DNA of 64,000 nucleotides, from contig NZ_FQVT01000013.1 in assembly GCF_900129445.1 (NCBI RefSeq), forward strand, positions 1 to 64,000. The letters run 5' to 3'. This DNA comes from Salegentibacter echinorum. GTDB lineage: Bacteria > Bacteroidota > Bacteroidia > Flavobacteriales > Flavobacteriaceae. A program made the position numbers and the translations under genes. The notes under the pieces are model-generated. The model made no database searches, had not been told where the DNA came from, and saw nothing but the letters and a program-made list of their open reading frames with translations. The number at the start of each line of letters is the position of its first letter. Position 1 is the first letter of the stretch. Shown here piece after piece: positions 17,026-25,700 of the stretch.

Positions 17026-18681
17026 TTATTTATTATAAAAAATTGTCCATTTGGGATATGTTTTCTTATAATTAAAATTGTTGGTCAGCACCTGAAGGCT
17101 ATCATTTAAATCGGTTCTGTTTCGAAGTAGCAGAAAAGTATTTGGTACTTTTGAAACCCTCTTTAGTTTAGAAAATCCCGCCTCCTCTTTTATATCCCAT
17201 AACTGTTGTTTCCATTCTTCATTATTCTGAAACTGAACTTCACGATTTGTGGTGCGATGATTGGACTTGAGTGTTATAAACCTGGCGTCTGAATAAAAAG
17301 GGATAGATCTCAATAAATAGTCGTGAACCAGGATCGTTTTATCCTTTTTCTCCGATATATTATTGATAAAATGCACCATATTCCTGGTAGAATTTATCAT
17401 CGCATCATTAGTTTTTAAAACCATAGAGCCTATTAAGATAATGGCTGCCCCAAAAGTGGCAGCTATTACTGCAGGTTTATAACTTTTTTCCGCATCAATG
17501 TAATAGGATATAACAAAAGCACTAACGTTTACCAAGAAAGCTACAATTACTGCGGAAGTAGAGATATTTATAAATTCAAAATCACCATACCAGCAAATTA
17601 AAAGGCCTGTAAAAAGCAGACTTAAAATTACCAGAAATGAAAAAATGATAAATCTTATACCGGTAGCACTAAAATGGTTAAGGTTTGCGGCGATAAAAAT
17701 TGCAATCATCCAAAATACAGGAAGGATGTAAAGGCTTAATTTTGTACTAAATATCGAAAACATCAGGATTAACAATACACTCGATGCAAAAAGAAGTCGG
17801 GAGGCATTCCTTAATTTCGGAATGGATTTTAATCTATTTTTTAGGTTGGGAACAAGTCCTATTAACCAGGGCAGCAAGAGTGCAGTAACAATTGGAATAA
17901 AATACCAAAAAGGTTTGGATCTTTCGCTAAAGGAACTACCGGTCATTCTTCCGGCGATCTGCTTTTCAATAAAATAGGTCCATAACTTAGGGTTTTCAAT
18001 CATCACCAGTATATACCAACTTGCCCCTATCGCCAGGCATAATATAATTCCCAGTATATGGTGGATATTTATCCTGAATTTATCTTTAAAAATCACTTTA
18101 CAACTAATGATATAAACCAGGATAAATAAGATCGCTACCGGGCCCTTGGTTAATAAAGCTACCCCTAATAGTGCATAAAAAAGATATAGAAAAAACACTT
18201 TTTTAGTATTGGTATAATATTGCCAACTGTAAATAGCGGCCATTATAAAGGTGGTCAAATAAGCATCGGTGGTTAGGTTTCGGCTGGAGATAAGTACTAT
18301 TGGCATAGAAAAATAAATCAAGCCGGAAAGGAAAGCTATCTTTTTGTTCTTAAATAACAAATTACCCAAGCCATAGATGAGTAATAGTTGCACCGCAACA
18401 GCAATTTGTAGAAAAAACCGGGCGCCAAATTCGTTTACACCAAAAATGCGGTAGCCTAAAGTGGTGATATAATAAGTAATAGGGGGTTTGTGAAAATGAA
18501 AAATTCCTAAAAGTTGCGGATTTAGGTAGTCGCCAGATAGAAACATTTCCCGGCTTATTTCGGCATATCTGGCTTCACTACTTTCTGCTAAGCCATAAGA
18601 ACCTAATCCAATAAAGAGAATAAGAAGAGCCAGGCAAACAAAAATAAAGTAGTAACGGTCTATAGGATTTTTTATACTCAC
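17026..18681 (-). CDS. GT39-type membrane glycosyltransferase (ArnT-like)
   Basis: About 551 aa from the GTG at 18681; an upstream in-frame TTG at 18702 is the alternative. GTG is preferred because it leaves 35 bp to the repeat box, as at the sister genes. There are roughly a dozen membrane segments. The first periplasmic loop has the acidic GT-C motif AESSEARYAEISREMF, as in ArnT/PMT-family enzymes that use polyprenyl-phosphate sugars, and HKPPITYY follows. A short soluble C-terminal domain ends the protein. With the GT2 gene upstream (polyprenyl-phosphate sugar synthase type), it probably transfers a sugar to lipid A or another envelope acceptor. Confidence 0.83.
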   Translation of the reverse strand: MSIKNPIDRYYFIFVCLALLILFIGLGSYGLAESSEARYAEISREMFLSGDYLNPQLLGIFHFHKPPITYYITTLGYRIFGVNEFGARFFLQIAVAVQLLLIYGLGNLLFKNKKIAFLSGLIYFSMPIVLISSRNLTTDAYLTTFIMAAIYSWQYYTNTKKVFFLYLFYALLGVALLTKGPVAILFILVYIISCKVIFKDKFRINIHHILGIILCLAIGASWYILVMIENPKLWTYFIEKQIAGRMTGSSFSERSKPFWYFIPIVTALLLPWLIGLVPNLKNRLKSIPKLRNASRLLFASSVLLILMFSIFSTKLSLYILPVFWMIAIFIAANLNHFSATGIRFIIFSFLVILSLLFTGLLICWYGDFEFINISTSAVIVAFLVNVSAFVISYYIDAEKSYKPAVIAATFGAAIILIGSMVLKTNDAMINSTRNMVHFINNISEKKDKTILVHDYLLRSIPFYSDARFITLKSNHRTTNREVQFQNNEEWKQQLWDIKEEAGFSKLKRVSKVPNTFLLLRNRTDLNDSLQVLTNNFNYKKTYPKWTIFYNK

Positions 18682-18715
18682 AGAAAGATATTTAAAACAC
18701 AAAGATTCAAATAGA

Positions 18716-18734
18716 ATCTAAAGCAATTCTAAAG
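18716..18734 (-). promoter_or_regulatory. 11-bp direct repeat (CTTTAGA box) upstream of GT39 gene
   Basis: Plus strand ATCTAAAG-CAA-TTCTAAAG. It overlaps the 3' end of the LAB_N gene, giving the last gene of the operon its own potential regulated promoter. Confidence 0.65.
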
Positions 18735-19358
18735 GATTTTAGTATTCGTTTTAAGAATCAAAATATTTCTGATGTACAAGAAAGCACCTAAAGAATGGCC
18801 CAGAAGTAAAACAGGGTCCCTTCGGAAAATCGCATACGTGAGGATCATAAAAGAACCAATTAGACTCAGTAGCCAAAAACCCAGGGGCAGGGAAGATTCT
18901 TTCCGCTTTTCAGAATAAAACCATTGATATAAAAATCGCAAGGTAAATACCACTTGTGCCACAATCCCCAAAAGTAAAAGCCAAAATGGGATGTTATCAT
19001 TCTGAAATAATTTTGCACGGTCATAAATATGGTTGTTATAGCCTACATAAAGTATCACAAATGGAAATAGGTACAAAAACCAGCGTAAAAACTTTGGAAA
19101 TTTAAACCATTGCTTTTGTAGGTGCATATTGCGTATATAGATAAAATAAGTCAGCATTTGTCCCAGCATAATGGCAAAGTCGTTACGCAAATAGCCATAC
19201 ACAAACAACAAAAAAGAGGCTATTAAACTTAACTTCCAAAACAGCACGGGGGTAAGTACTTTTTTTTGCTTTTCAGAAATCACCCATTGCAGCAGGGAAC
19301 GAGCAGAAAATAAAATTTGGGCGGTAAAGCCTATGGTGTATATTAGCCAATCGTTCAT
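18729..19358 (-). CDS. LAB_N (lipid-A-disaccharide synthase N-terminal) domain protein, two copies
   Basis: 209 aa with two tandem LAB_N units of three hydrophobic helices. The motif G-x-x-A-Q-x-x-F-x-x-R-x-x-x-Q-W-x-x-S-E-K appears at the start (GFTAQILFSARSLLQWVISEKQK) and again in the second half (GIVAQVVFTLRFLYQWFYSEKRK), each followed by a P-x-x-F/G-W-x-x-S-L block. The domain occurs alone or fused to LpxB. Its start overlaps the GT2 stop by 4 bp (ATGA), so the two are translationally coupled. A role in lipid A or lipid-linked sugar handling is inferred. Confidence 0.85.
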   Translation of the reverse strand: MNDWLIYTIGFTAQILFSARSLLQWVISEKQKKVLTPVLFWKLSLIASFLLFVYGYLRNDFAIMLGQMLTYFIYIRNMHLQKQWFKFPKFLRWFLYLFPFVILYVGYNNHIYDRAKLFQNDNIPFWLLLLGIVAQVVFTLRFLYQWFYSEKRKESSLPLGFWLLSLIGSFMILTYAIFRRDPVLLLGHSLGAFLYIRNILILKTNTKIL

Positions 19359-20068
19359 TCCGACTTCAGTACCTTATAATTAATATATTTCTTCTTCATC
19401 CATACGTACGCAATACAATCGGCCATTGGCCCCAATAATCGGTTCCAAACGCCAAATTTACCATTCCCGGCGATCCTGGGAAAATGTTGGATAGGAACCT
19501 GCTTAATTTTGCCGTTTTGAAGTAAGATCATGGCCGGCAGAAAACGGTGTAAGCCCTGAAACATGGGAATACGCTTTGCATAATCGGTTTTTATAATTTT
19601 AAGGGGGCATCCGGTATCGTCCATTCCATCTTGGGTAAAACTCCTGCGGATAATATTGGCTATTCTGGATGACATGTTCTTTACCAAACTGTCTTTCCTA
19701 TTGGAACGAACGCCGGTCACCAAATCATATTCCCCTATATATTCCAGCAATAAATCAAAATCTTTCGGACTTGTTTGTAAATCAGAATCTATATAACCAA
19801 TAAGGGAACTTTCTGCATAATCGAATCCCGCTTTAATGGCTGTGCTCAAGCCATAGTTTTTATCAAAATTTAAATATTGAAAGCCTGGGTCTTCCGCACA
19901 TATCTTTTTTATAATCTGCAAACTTGAATCACGGGAACCATCATTTACAAATAAAACAGTAGTTGGAATTTTACAATGCTCAAGATAGGATTTCAATTCT
20001 TTTTCTACTCTTTCCAAGTTTTTTTCTTCGTTGAAAACAGGAATTATTATCGTTAACGTATGGGTCAT
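19355..20068 (-). CDS. GT2-family glycosyltransferase (DPM1/ArnC-like)
   Basis: 237 aa. The GT-A fold is visible: TIIIPVFNEEKNLERV at the N-terminus, FVNDGSRDSS, and the metal-binding GYIDSDLQTSPKDF. There is no long C-terminal membrane domain, so it resembles the polyprenyl-phosphate mannose/glucose synthases in their short form. It would make a polyprenyl-phosphate sugar donor for the GT39 enzyme two genes downstream. It is the first gene of the three-gene operon and has the repeat box 45 bp upstream. Confidence 0.88.
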   Translation of the reverse strand: MTHTLTIIIPVFNEEKNLERVEKELKSYLEHCKIPTTVLFVNDGSRDSSLQIIKKICAEDPGFQYLNFDKNYGLSTAIKAGFDYAESSLIGYIDSDLQTSPKDFDLLLEYIGEYDLVTGVRSNRKDSLVKNMSSRIANIIRRSFTQDGMDDTGCPLKIIKTDYAKRIPMFQGLHRFLPAMILLQNGKIKQVPIQHFPRIAGNGKFGVWNRLLGPMADCIAYVWMKKKYINYKVLKSE

Positions 20069-20112
20069 TTTCTTATGGAAATAATTAGCATAATTTGCAA
20101 TATTACAACCGA

Positions 20113-20131
20113 AATCTAAAGCAATTTTTAA
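20113..20131 (-). promoter_or_regulatory. 11-bp direct repeat (CTTTAGA box) upstream of GT2 operon
   Basis: Plus strand ATCTAAAG-CAA-TTTTTAAG; the second half deviates at one core position. It lies 45 bp before the GT2 start, between it and the divergent epimerase gene. Confidence 0.6.
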
Positions 20132-20217
20132 GTTTTGACATTTTCGAAATTATAGTTGTAAAGCCTTGTAAAATAAGGTTTTTATCTCTTCCTTTGAATG
20201 AAATTCAACTTAAATTA

Positions 20218-21219
20218 ATGGAAATATTAGTGACTGGAGCGGCCGGATTTATCGGATCCCATCTTGCAGAAAAATTGCGAAAAATGGGTCATACAGTAAT
20301 TGGCCTGGATAGCTTTTCAGCTTACTATGATGTAAAGCTGAAAAGAAAAAATGCCGAAAGATTACGGAGTTTTGGTATTCCTGTAATTGAGCAGGATCTA
20401 TGTGTAGATTTTCTGGCTACTATTTTGCCAGATACATTTGACTATATTTTTCATTGTGCCGCGCAACCCGGTATAGCGAGTAAATCTACTTTTAAAGGAT
20501 ATCTTGATAATAATATTATCGCGACCCATCATCTATGCCACTTTGCGCAGCAACATTTGAATTTAAAACTTTTTATAAATATAGGGACTTCATCCATTTA
20601 CGGTTCAGATGTATTTTGCGATGAAGAACAAATGGCAAAACCCATCTCAAACTACGGGGTTACCAAATTGGCGGCTGAACAAATTGCGCTGTCACATTCC
20701 CGGCTGGAAGATTTTCCAGCCTGTTCCTTAAGGTTATACTCTGTCTATGGATCCCGGGAACGCCCCGATAAAATGTTTAGCCAATTGATAGATTGTGCCT
20801 TAAACGATAAGAAATTTCCTTTATTTAAAGGCAGTCTTGCCCATAAACGAAGCTTTACCCATATTAATGATATTATAGGCGGTATTGTAAGCGTGATGGG
20901 CAAAGAAGAAAAATGCGATGGCCAGATCATTAATTTAGGTTCCAACAAAGAATACACCACAGCGCAGGGAGTCCATACAGTTGAAAAACTTCTGAATAAA
21001 AAAATTGAATTCAATGAACAGTCCGCAAGAAGTGGAGACCAGTTACGTACCAAAGCGGTTATTGATAAAGCGATAAGATTATTGCACTATAAACCTGCAA
21101 TAAGCCTTGAGGAAGGATTACGGGAGCAGATTAAATGGTTTAAGGAAACACAAAACCGCTCAATCCCCAAAAAGGTATTGAGCGGCTTCCAAACTAACCA
21201 ATCAATTATGAAAAACTAA
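20218..21219 (+). CDS. NAD-dependent sugar epimerase/dehydratase (extended SDR)
   Basis: 333 aa from the ATG at 20218, chosen because MEILVTGAAGFIGSH begins directly at the Rossmann loop; the frame is open upstream without a recognisable domain. The GxxGxxG site, the catalytic SNYGVTK (YxxxK) and the RLYSVYG block place it with UDP-glucuronate/UDP-glucose 4-epimerases. It diverges from the GT2 operon and may supply its sugar nucleotide. The last 20 or so residues are encoded by a terminator hairpin (21156-21185) and are probably not structured. Confidence 0.83.
   Translation: MEILVTGAAGFIGSHLAEKLRKMGHTVIGLDSFSAYYDVKLKRKNAERLRSFGIPVIEQDLCVDFLATILPDTFDYIFHCAAQPGIASKSTFKGYLDNNIIATHHLCHFAQQHLNLKLFINIGTSSIYGSDVFCDEEQMAKPISNYGVTKLAAEQIALSHSRLEDFPACSLRLYSVYGSRERPDKMFSQLIDCALNDKKFPLFKGSLAHKRSFTHINDIIGGIVSVMGKEEKCDGQIINLGSNKEYTTAQGVHTVEKLLNKKIEFNEQSARSGDQLRTKAVIDKAIRLLHYKPAISLEEGLREQIKWFKETQNRSIPKKVLSGFQTNQSIMKN
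21156..21185 (-). terminator. Terminator hairpin inside the epimerase 3' end
   Basis: CCGCTCAAT/ATTGAGCGG, perfect 9-bp arms. On the minus strand it is followed by TTTTGTGTTT, so it terminates the convergent PepSY-like gene while overlapping the epimerase C-terminal codons. Confidence 0.65.
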
Positions 21220-21221
21220 CC

Positions 21222-21686
21222 TTAATCATTATCTTCATCTTCTTCTGAAGTTTCTTTTTTAACCACTTTGCCGCTGGAAGAAATGGCTACTTCCAAAGTT
21301 TCCTCTCCTTTTTCGATTTCAAATTCATAGACCATTCCGTCTTTTGTTTCAGAAATTTCAGACTCTTCAACGTCATAGCGGGAAAAAGACTTTTTCAACG
21401 TATTACTAACGGCTTGCGGAATATCTTTTTTATCAATTTCGTGTTCGGTTTCCTGCCAGGTGCCATCGGTTAAAAAATTGGCAGAATATTTCATCTTTTT
21501 CATCCTGAACTCAGCTTCCCATTCTTTGTCGGATTCCTTGTCCCAGTGTACCTTTTTTGCCGTTGGGAATTTATTTGCAAAGGCTTTCTTAACGGCTTTT
21601 GGCACCTTGTCTTGAGCCATATTTACGCAGGCAAATGTGGTTGTTGCCATAAATACCATTCCTAATATTAAAATTACCTTTTTCAT
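21222..21686 (-). CDS. Secreted PepSY-like domain protein
   Basis: 154 aa from the ATG at 21686 (MKKVILILGMVFMATTTFAC signal peptide; an upstream in-frame start would bury the signal). Two PepSY-like repeats follow: VPKAVKKAFANKFPTAKKVHW with FLTDGTWQETE, then IPQAVSNTLKKSF with ISSSGKVVKKE. The C-terminus is strongly acidic (SEEDEDND). Periplasmic location is expected and the function unknown. The 11-bp triple repeat 42 bp upstream links it to the two-component regulon. In Bacteroidetes such genes often neighbour histidine kinases and efflux pumps. Confidence 0.82.
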   Translation of the reverse strand: MKKVILILGMVFMATTTFACVNMAQDKVPKAVKKAFANKFPTAKKVHWDKESDKEWEAEFRMKKMKYSANFLTDGTWQETEHEIDKKDIPQAVSNTLKKSFSRYDVEESEISETKDGMVYEFEIEKGEETLEVAISSSGKVVKKETSEEDEDND

Positions 21687-21727
21687 ACTCTTCTTTTTTA
21701 AGATTATAGTATAAATGTAACACCACA

Positions 21728-21757
21728 TTCTAAAGTTAGCTTTAAGGGAATCTAAAG
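21728..21757 (-). promoter_or_regulatory. Triple 11-bp repeat (CTTTAGA box) upstream of PepSY gene
   Basis: Plus strand TTCTAAAG-TTA-GCTTTAAG-GGA-ATCTAAAG: outer copies exact, middle copy degenerate, 11-bp period retained. 42 bp before the start codon. Confidence 0.68.
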
Positions 21758-21773
21758 GAAAAATATTGTTTTA

Positions 21774-24700
21774 TTATTCTTTTATAATCTTTAAAATTGT
21801 AGGCAGCACTACAAGTAATAGGGGCAATGCGAAGATCAACCCACCAATAACAGCAATAGCAAGCGGTTGGTGCAACTCTGCCCCGGCACCTATTCCCAGC
21901 GCAAGGGGCATAAGGGCCGTTATCGCGGCAAAAGCGGTCATCAACTTAGGACGTAAACGCGCGGCAATGGCATATTCTATTTTTTGTAAGTGTGTAAGCG
22001 ACTCATCGGTATCCTGATATTGCCTATAGGTGAAAATCGCGTTTTCGCCTATAATTCCCACAATCATAATAATGCCCATATAACTGCCCACATTAAGTGG
22101 TGTACCCGTAATAAATAAGCTTAATAAGCTTCCGGAAACCCCCAGGATGGCAATCACTATAATGGCAAAGGCGATTTTTATTTTTCTGAATAAAAATAAA
22201 ATGACTATAAATACCAGAAGAATGGCAGCTACCAAAATCGTCATCAATTCCTTAAAGGCCTGTTGCTGTTCCTGATAAGCTCCGCCATATTTTATGGTAT
22301 AACCCGTGGGAAGGCTTAGGTTTTTTTGTAAAGTTTGTTGTATTTCATTTAAAGTAGAACCTAAATCCCTATTGTCCAATCGTGCCGTAATCACGCCCAT
22401 GGATTTTTGATTTTCCCTGTTTATTTCGGCCACGCCTTTTTTTGTGGATATCCTGGCCACCGTATTTATAGGAATAGAATTCCCAGTGGGCAACAGGATG
22501 GCAGCGTTTTTAATATTCTCGATCGAGGTTTGGTAGGCGCCGGGATAAATTAACCTAATATTTATAATTTGCTCTTTATCGATCACGGTGCTCAATACTG
22601 TTCCTTGAATTTGGGTCTGCAACTGTAATTGAAAATCGGAAACTGTTAATCCAAACTGCGACAATTTTGCAGCATCTGGCTGAATATTCAAAACAGGTCC
22701 CGCCACGATGATACCGTCATTTACATCGGCTGTGCCGGTAACATTTTCAATTTGTGAGGCTATTTCTTTTGAAAGAGTTTCCAGTTTGTTTACTTCATCG
22801 CCAAAAACCTTCACTTCAATTGGTTGGACAGAACTCATTAAATCGCCCAGCATATCGCCTATAACCTGCCCGAAATCGATGGTTAATTGCGGTAGTTTTT
22901 CTTCGATTTTACTTCGTATTTCATCAGAAACCTCGGTCGTGGTCTTATTGCGCTTATCTTTCAGTTTTATCAAATAATCCCCGCGGTTGGGTTCTGTGAT
23001 AAAAAAGCCTAACTGCGTTCCCAAACGTGCGGAATAAGCTTCTACCTCAGGTTGATTGTCCAAAACCTTGTTCACAAGCTGCAACATCCTGTCGGTTTCT
23101 TTCAGCGTAGTTCCCGCCGGACTATTATAGTCCAGAATGATACTGCCTTCGTCCATTTCGGGTAAAAACCCCGATGGCAGCCTGGAGGGGATCAGCAGGA
23201 TAATTACCACGCAAATGGCAAGAAAAACAAGTCCTATAATCGGCTTTTTCAGGATATGGTGAATCCATTTCGTTTTAGGTTCCTTTTTTGTATGTTTTGA
23301 GCGAGAACTTTTTCGGGTAAATAATATGGAGAGCACAGGCACCACCAGCCAGGTTACCACAAAGGAAGCAGCCAGGGCAATAATCATTGTATAGGCCATT
23401 ACCTGAAAGTAGGCTCCCGCCACGCCTGTCATCAACACAAAGGGGATAAATATAACCAGCGTGCTTAGGGAAGATCCTACCATAGCGGGAAATAAATGCT
23501 GAATCGCCTTGTGGGCAACCCAGCTCATAGGTTTTTCGGGATCTTCTTCCTTTATTTTATGAATTTGTTCTATGGTGATAACCACATCATCTATCATAAG
23601 ACCAATAGCGGCGGCCACCGCACCAAGGGTCATAATATTAAAAGTGTAATTGAATGCTTCCAGAAGAATAAGCGTAAAGGAAAGCGAGACCGGAATGGTA
23701 AAAAGCACCACCATACTCGCCGTGAACGATCTTAAAAATAAAATAACCACCCCCAATGCCAGCGCCAATCCTATCCACAATACATCTTTAATGCTGGAAA
23801 TGCTGGTGTTTACAAAATTGGCTTGTTTGTAATAGGGTTTTAAAACAACATTTTTGGGCAAAATATCCGACAGTTCCTTTACCTTTTTCTCAATATGGGT
23901 ATTGATCTCCACCAGGTTAGCGTTGGGCTGCTTGATTATCGCAATAGTGGGTACATTTTTACCATTGGCCAGTATTTTTACATATTCTTTTACTTCGGAA
24001 ACTTTTATTGTAGCGACATCTTTTAACCGAATTAAACGCTTAGGGCTGTTTACAATGACCAGGTCTTGCAAATCTGAAATATCTTCTACGGCATTGTCGG
24101 TAAGGCTTAGGTACATCCGGTCATAATCTGTGATGTAGCCATTGGATTGCAATAAATTGGCATTGCGTACCGCGTTTTGAATGCTTGAAATAGAAATCCC
24201 AGGGGATTTTATGGCGGCAGGATTGAGTTCTATACGATATTCCTTGTCTTTCCCGCCAATTACCACAATATCTGCCACCCCCGGCGTAGCGGCCAAATAG
24301 GGTTTAATGGTATATTTGGCGATTTTTTTCAATTCCACCTGCGACAAGCCATCGCCTTCTACCGAGTAGCCCATTACCGGAAGTATGGACGGGTTCATCT
24401 TTTCTACCGAAAATACCGTGTTGGGAAGAATGTTACTTTTTGATTGGTTGATAAAGGATTCAATTTGTGATTTGGCCGTATTGATATCCATATCCCAGTC
24501 CAGGAATACAGATATCTCGCAACTGCCGCGCGAGGTGGTACTGCGTATGTATTGCAGGCCTTCCGTACGGCGGATGATATTTTCCAGGGGAATGGTTACC
24601 GAGGTCATCATCTTGTCCACGGGTTGCTGACCGGCATCGGCAATTACCTTTATTTTTGGAAAAGTAATATCGGGAAAAAGCCCCGTTTTTAGGTTTTGGT

Positions 24701-24779
24701 ATGAAAAAAATCCGCCCCCCAACAGGAGTATGGCTATGGCCAAAATGGGATATTTGTATTTGGAGTGCAGGTGTTTCAT
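21774..24779 (-). CDS. RND efflux transporter, inner-membrane permease
   Basis: 1001 aa with twelve membrane helices in the RND arrangement: one N-terminal helix, a large periplasmic domain, six helices, a second large periplasmic domain, then the rest. The proton-relay pair in helix 4 is seen as GLMIDDVVITIEQ. The protein is closer to HAE1/AcrB-like drug pumps than to CusA metal pumps, since no methionine ladder is evident. Its start overlaps the adaptor stop by 4 bp (ATGA). It is the last gene of the tolC-adaptor-pump operon. Confidence 0.92.
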   Translation of the reverse strand: MKHLHSKYKYPILAIAILLLGGGFFSYQNLKTGLFPDITFPKIKVIADAGQQPVDKMMTSVTIPLENIIRRTEGLQYIRSTTSRGSCEISVFLDWDMDINTAKSQIESFINQSKSNILPNTVFSVEKMNPSILPVMGYSVEGDGLSQVELKKIAKYTIKPYLAATPGVADIVVIGGKDKEYRIELNPAAIKSPGISISSIQNAVRNANLLQSNGYITDYDRMYLSLTDNAVEDISDLQDLVIVNSPKRLIRLKDVATIKVSEVKEYVKILANGKNVPTIAIIKQPNANLVEINTHIEKKVKELSDILPKNVVLKPYYKQANFVNTSISSIKDVLWIGLALALGVVILFLRSFTASMVVLFTIPVSLSFTLILLEAFNYTFNIMTLGAVAAAIGLMIDDVVITIEQIHKIKEEDPEKPMSWVAHKAIQHLFPAMVGSSLSTLVIFIPFVLMTGVAGAYFQVMAYTMIIALAASFVVTWLVVPVLSILFTRKSSRSKHTKKEPKTKWIHHILKKPIIGLVFLAICVVIILLIPSRLPSGFLPEMDEGSIILDYNSPAGTTLKETDRMLQLVNKVLDNQPEVEAYSARLGTQLGFFITEPNRGDYLIKLKDKRNKTTTEVSDEIRSKIEEKLPQLTIDFGQVIGDMLGDLMSSVQPIEVKVFGDEVNKLETLSKEIASQIENVTGTADVNDGIIVAGPVLNIQPDAAKLSQFGLTVSDFQLQLQTQIQGTVLSTVIDKEQIINIRLIYPGAYQTSIENIKNAAILLPTGNSIPINTVARISTKKGVAEINRENQKSMGVITARLDNRDLGSTLNEIQQTLQKNLSLPTGYTIKYGGAYQEQQQAFKELMTILVAAILLVFIVILFLFRKIKIAFAIIVIAILGVSGSLLSLFITGTPLNVGSYMGIIMIVGIIGENAIFTYRQYQDTDESLTHLQKIEYAIAARLRPKLMTAFAAITALMPLALGIGAGAELHQPLAIAVIGGLIFALPLLLVVLPTILKIIKE

Positions 24780-25696
24780 CGCTTTATTATTTTTACCAGG
24801 GTAGAATCCTGCATTTGGTAAGCTCCTTCAGTTATTACCCAATCATTTAACTGTACCCGCTCCGACTGAATTTGCACCAGGGAATCATTTTTCAGCAGGG
24901 GATGTACTTCAGTTTTTATCGCGAGCGAATCATCAACCACCTTCATCACCCAATATTTGGTTAAAAGTTCATTGGTCTGCAAAGCGGTTTTTGGGATACT
25001 CATCGCATTGCTACTTTCCTTTTGCAAGAGTTTCACCTGAATGTTTAGGTTTTCCGGAAGGTCGGCTTCTGGTAAATCAACAAGGAAAGTTTGCGCCTGC
25101 GACTGCACATCTATTGTAGGTAAGGTTTCGGTAATAGTAGCGTTTATGGTCTTGCCATTGGGCAATAACAACTCACACGGGGCAGCTATCTGTACACTTT
25201 CTTTATACTCAAATGGAACATTTACCTTGACTACCAGTGATTTTGGTTGTACTACCGAGGCAATGATATCGCCTTCTGCAACGTAGTCGTTTTTGTTTAC
25301 GTTTAGAACGCTAATAATACCTGTGGCATTGCTTTTTATGCTTATGGGATTTATAAATTTTGCCAGCGAACTGTCAATCTTTACTGCGTCGCGCAAGGCG
25401 TCCTGTTCTTTGGTGCGCACATAGGCAAATACCTGGCCGGCCCGAATGTTATCGCCTATTTCATGGCGCATCGAGGAGATGTAGCCAGTGACGTTAGACC
25501 GTATATCTTCTTTGCGCTGGTAAACGCTTACCCCATTAAAAGTGAGGTATTCCCTGATTTCCTGCTGAGTGACAGGCACCGCCCATACTTCTATGGCCGC
25601 TTTTTTGGCGGATACCGTTGCGGTTTTCTTTTTGCAACCCCACAGCGTGGCCAGGCTAATTATAGAAACAAGTAAATAAATAGATAGTGCTTTCAT
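24776..25696 (-). CDS. RND periplasmic adaptor (membrane fusion) lipoprotein
   Basis: 306 aa with a lipobox (ISLATLWGC), then the lipoyl/beta-barrel halves: EDIRSNVTGYISSMRHEIGDNIRAGQVFAYV and ATGIISVLNVNKNDYVAEGDIIASVVQ. The helical hairpin is nearly absent, so this is a short adaptor. It bridges the pump at 21774-24779 and the TolC protein at 25701-26990; its start is 4 bp after the TolC stop. Confidence 0.9.
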   Translation of the reverse strand: MKALSIYLLVSIISLATLWGCKKKTATVSAKKAAIEVWAVPVTQQEIREYLTFNGVSVYQRKEDIRSNVTGYISSMRHEIGDNIRAGQVFAYVRTKEQDALRDAVKIDSSLAKFINPISIKSNATGIISVLNVNKNDYVAEGDIIASVVQPKSLVVKVNVPFEYKESVQIAAPCELLLPNGKTINATITETLPTIDVQSQAQTFLVDLPEADLPENLNIQVKLLQKESSNAMSIPKTALQTNELLTKYWVMKVVDDSLAIKTEVHPLLKNDSLVQIQSERVQLNDWVITEGAYQMQDSTLVKIIKR

Positions 25697-25700
25697 AAAA

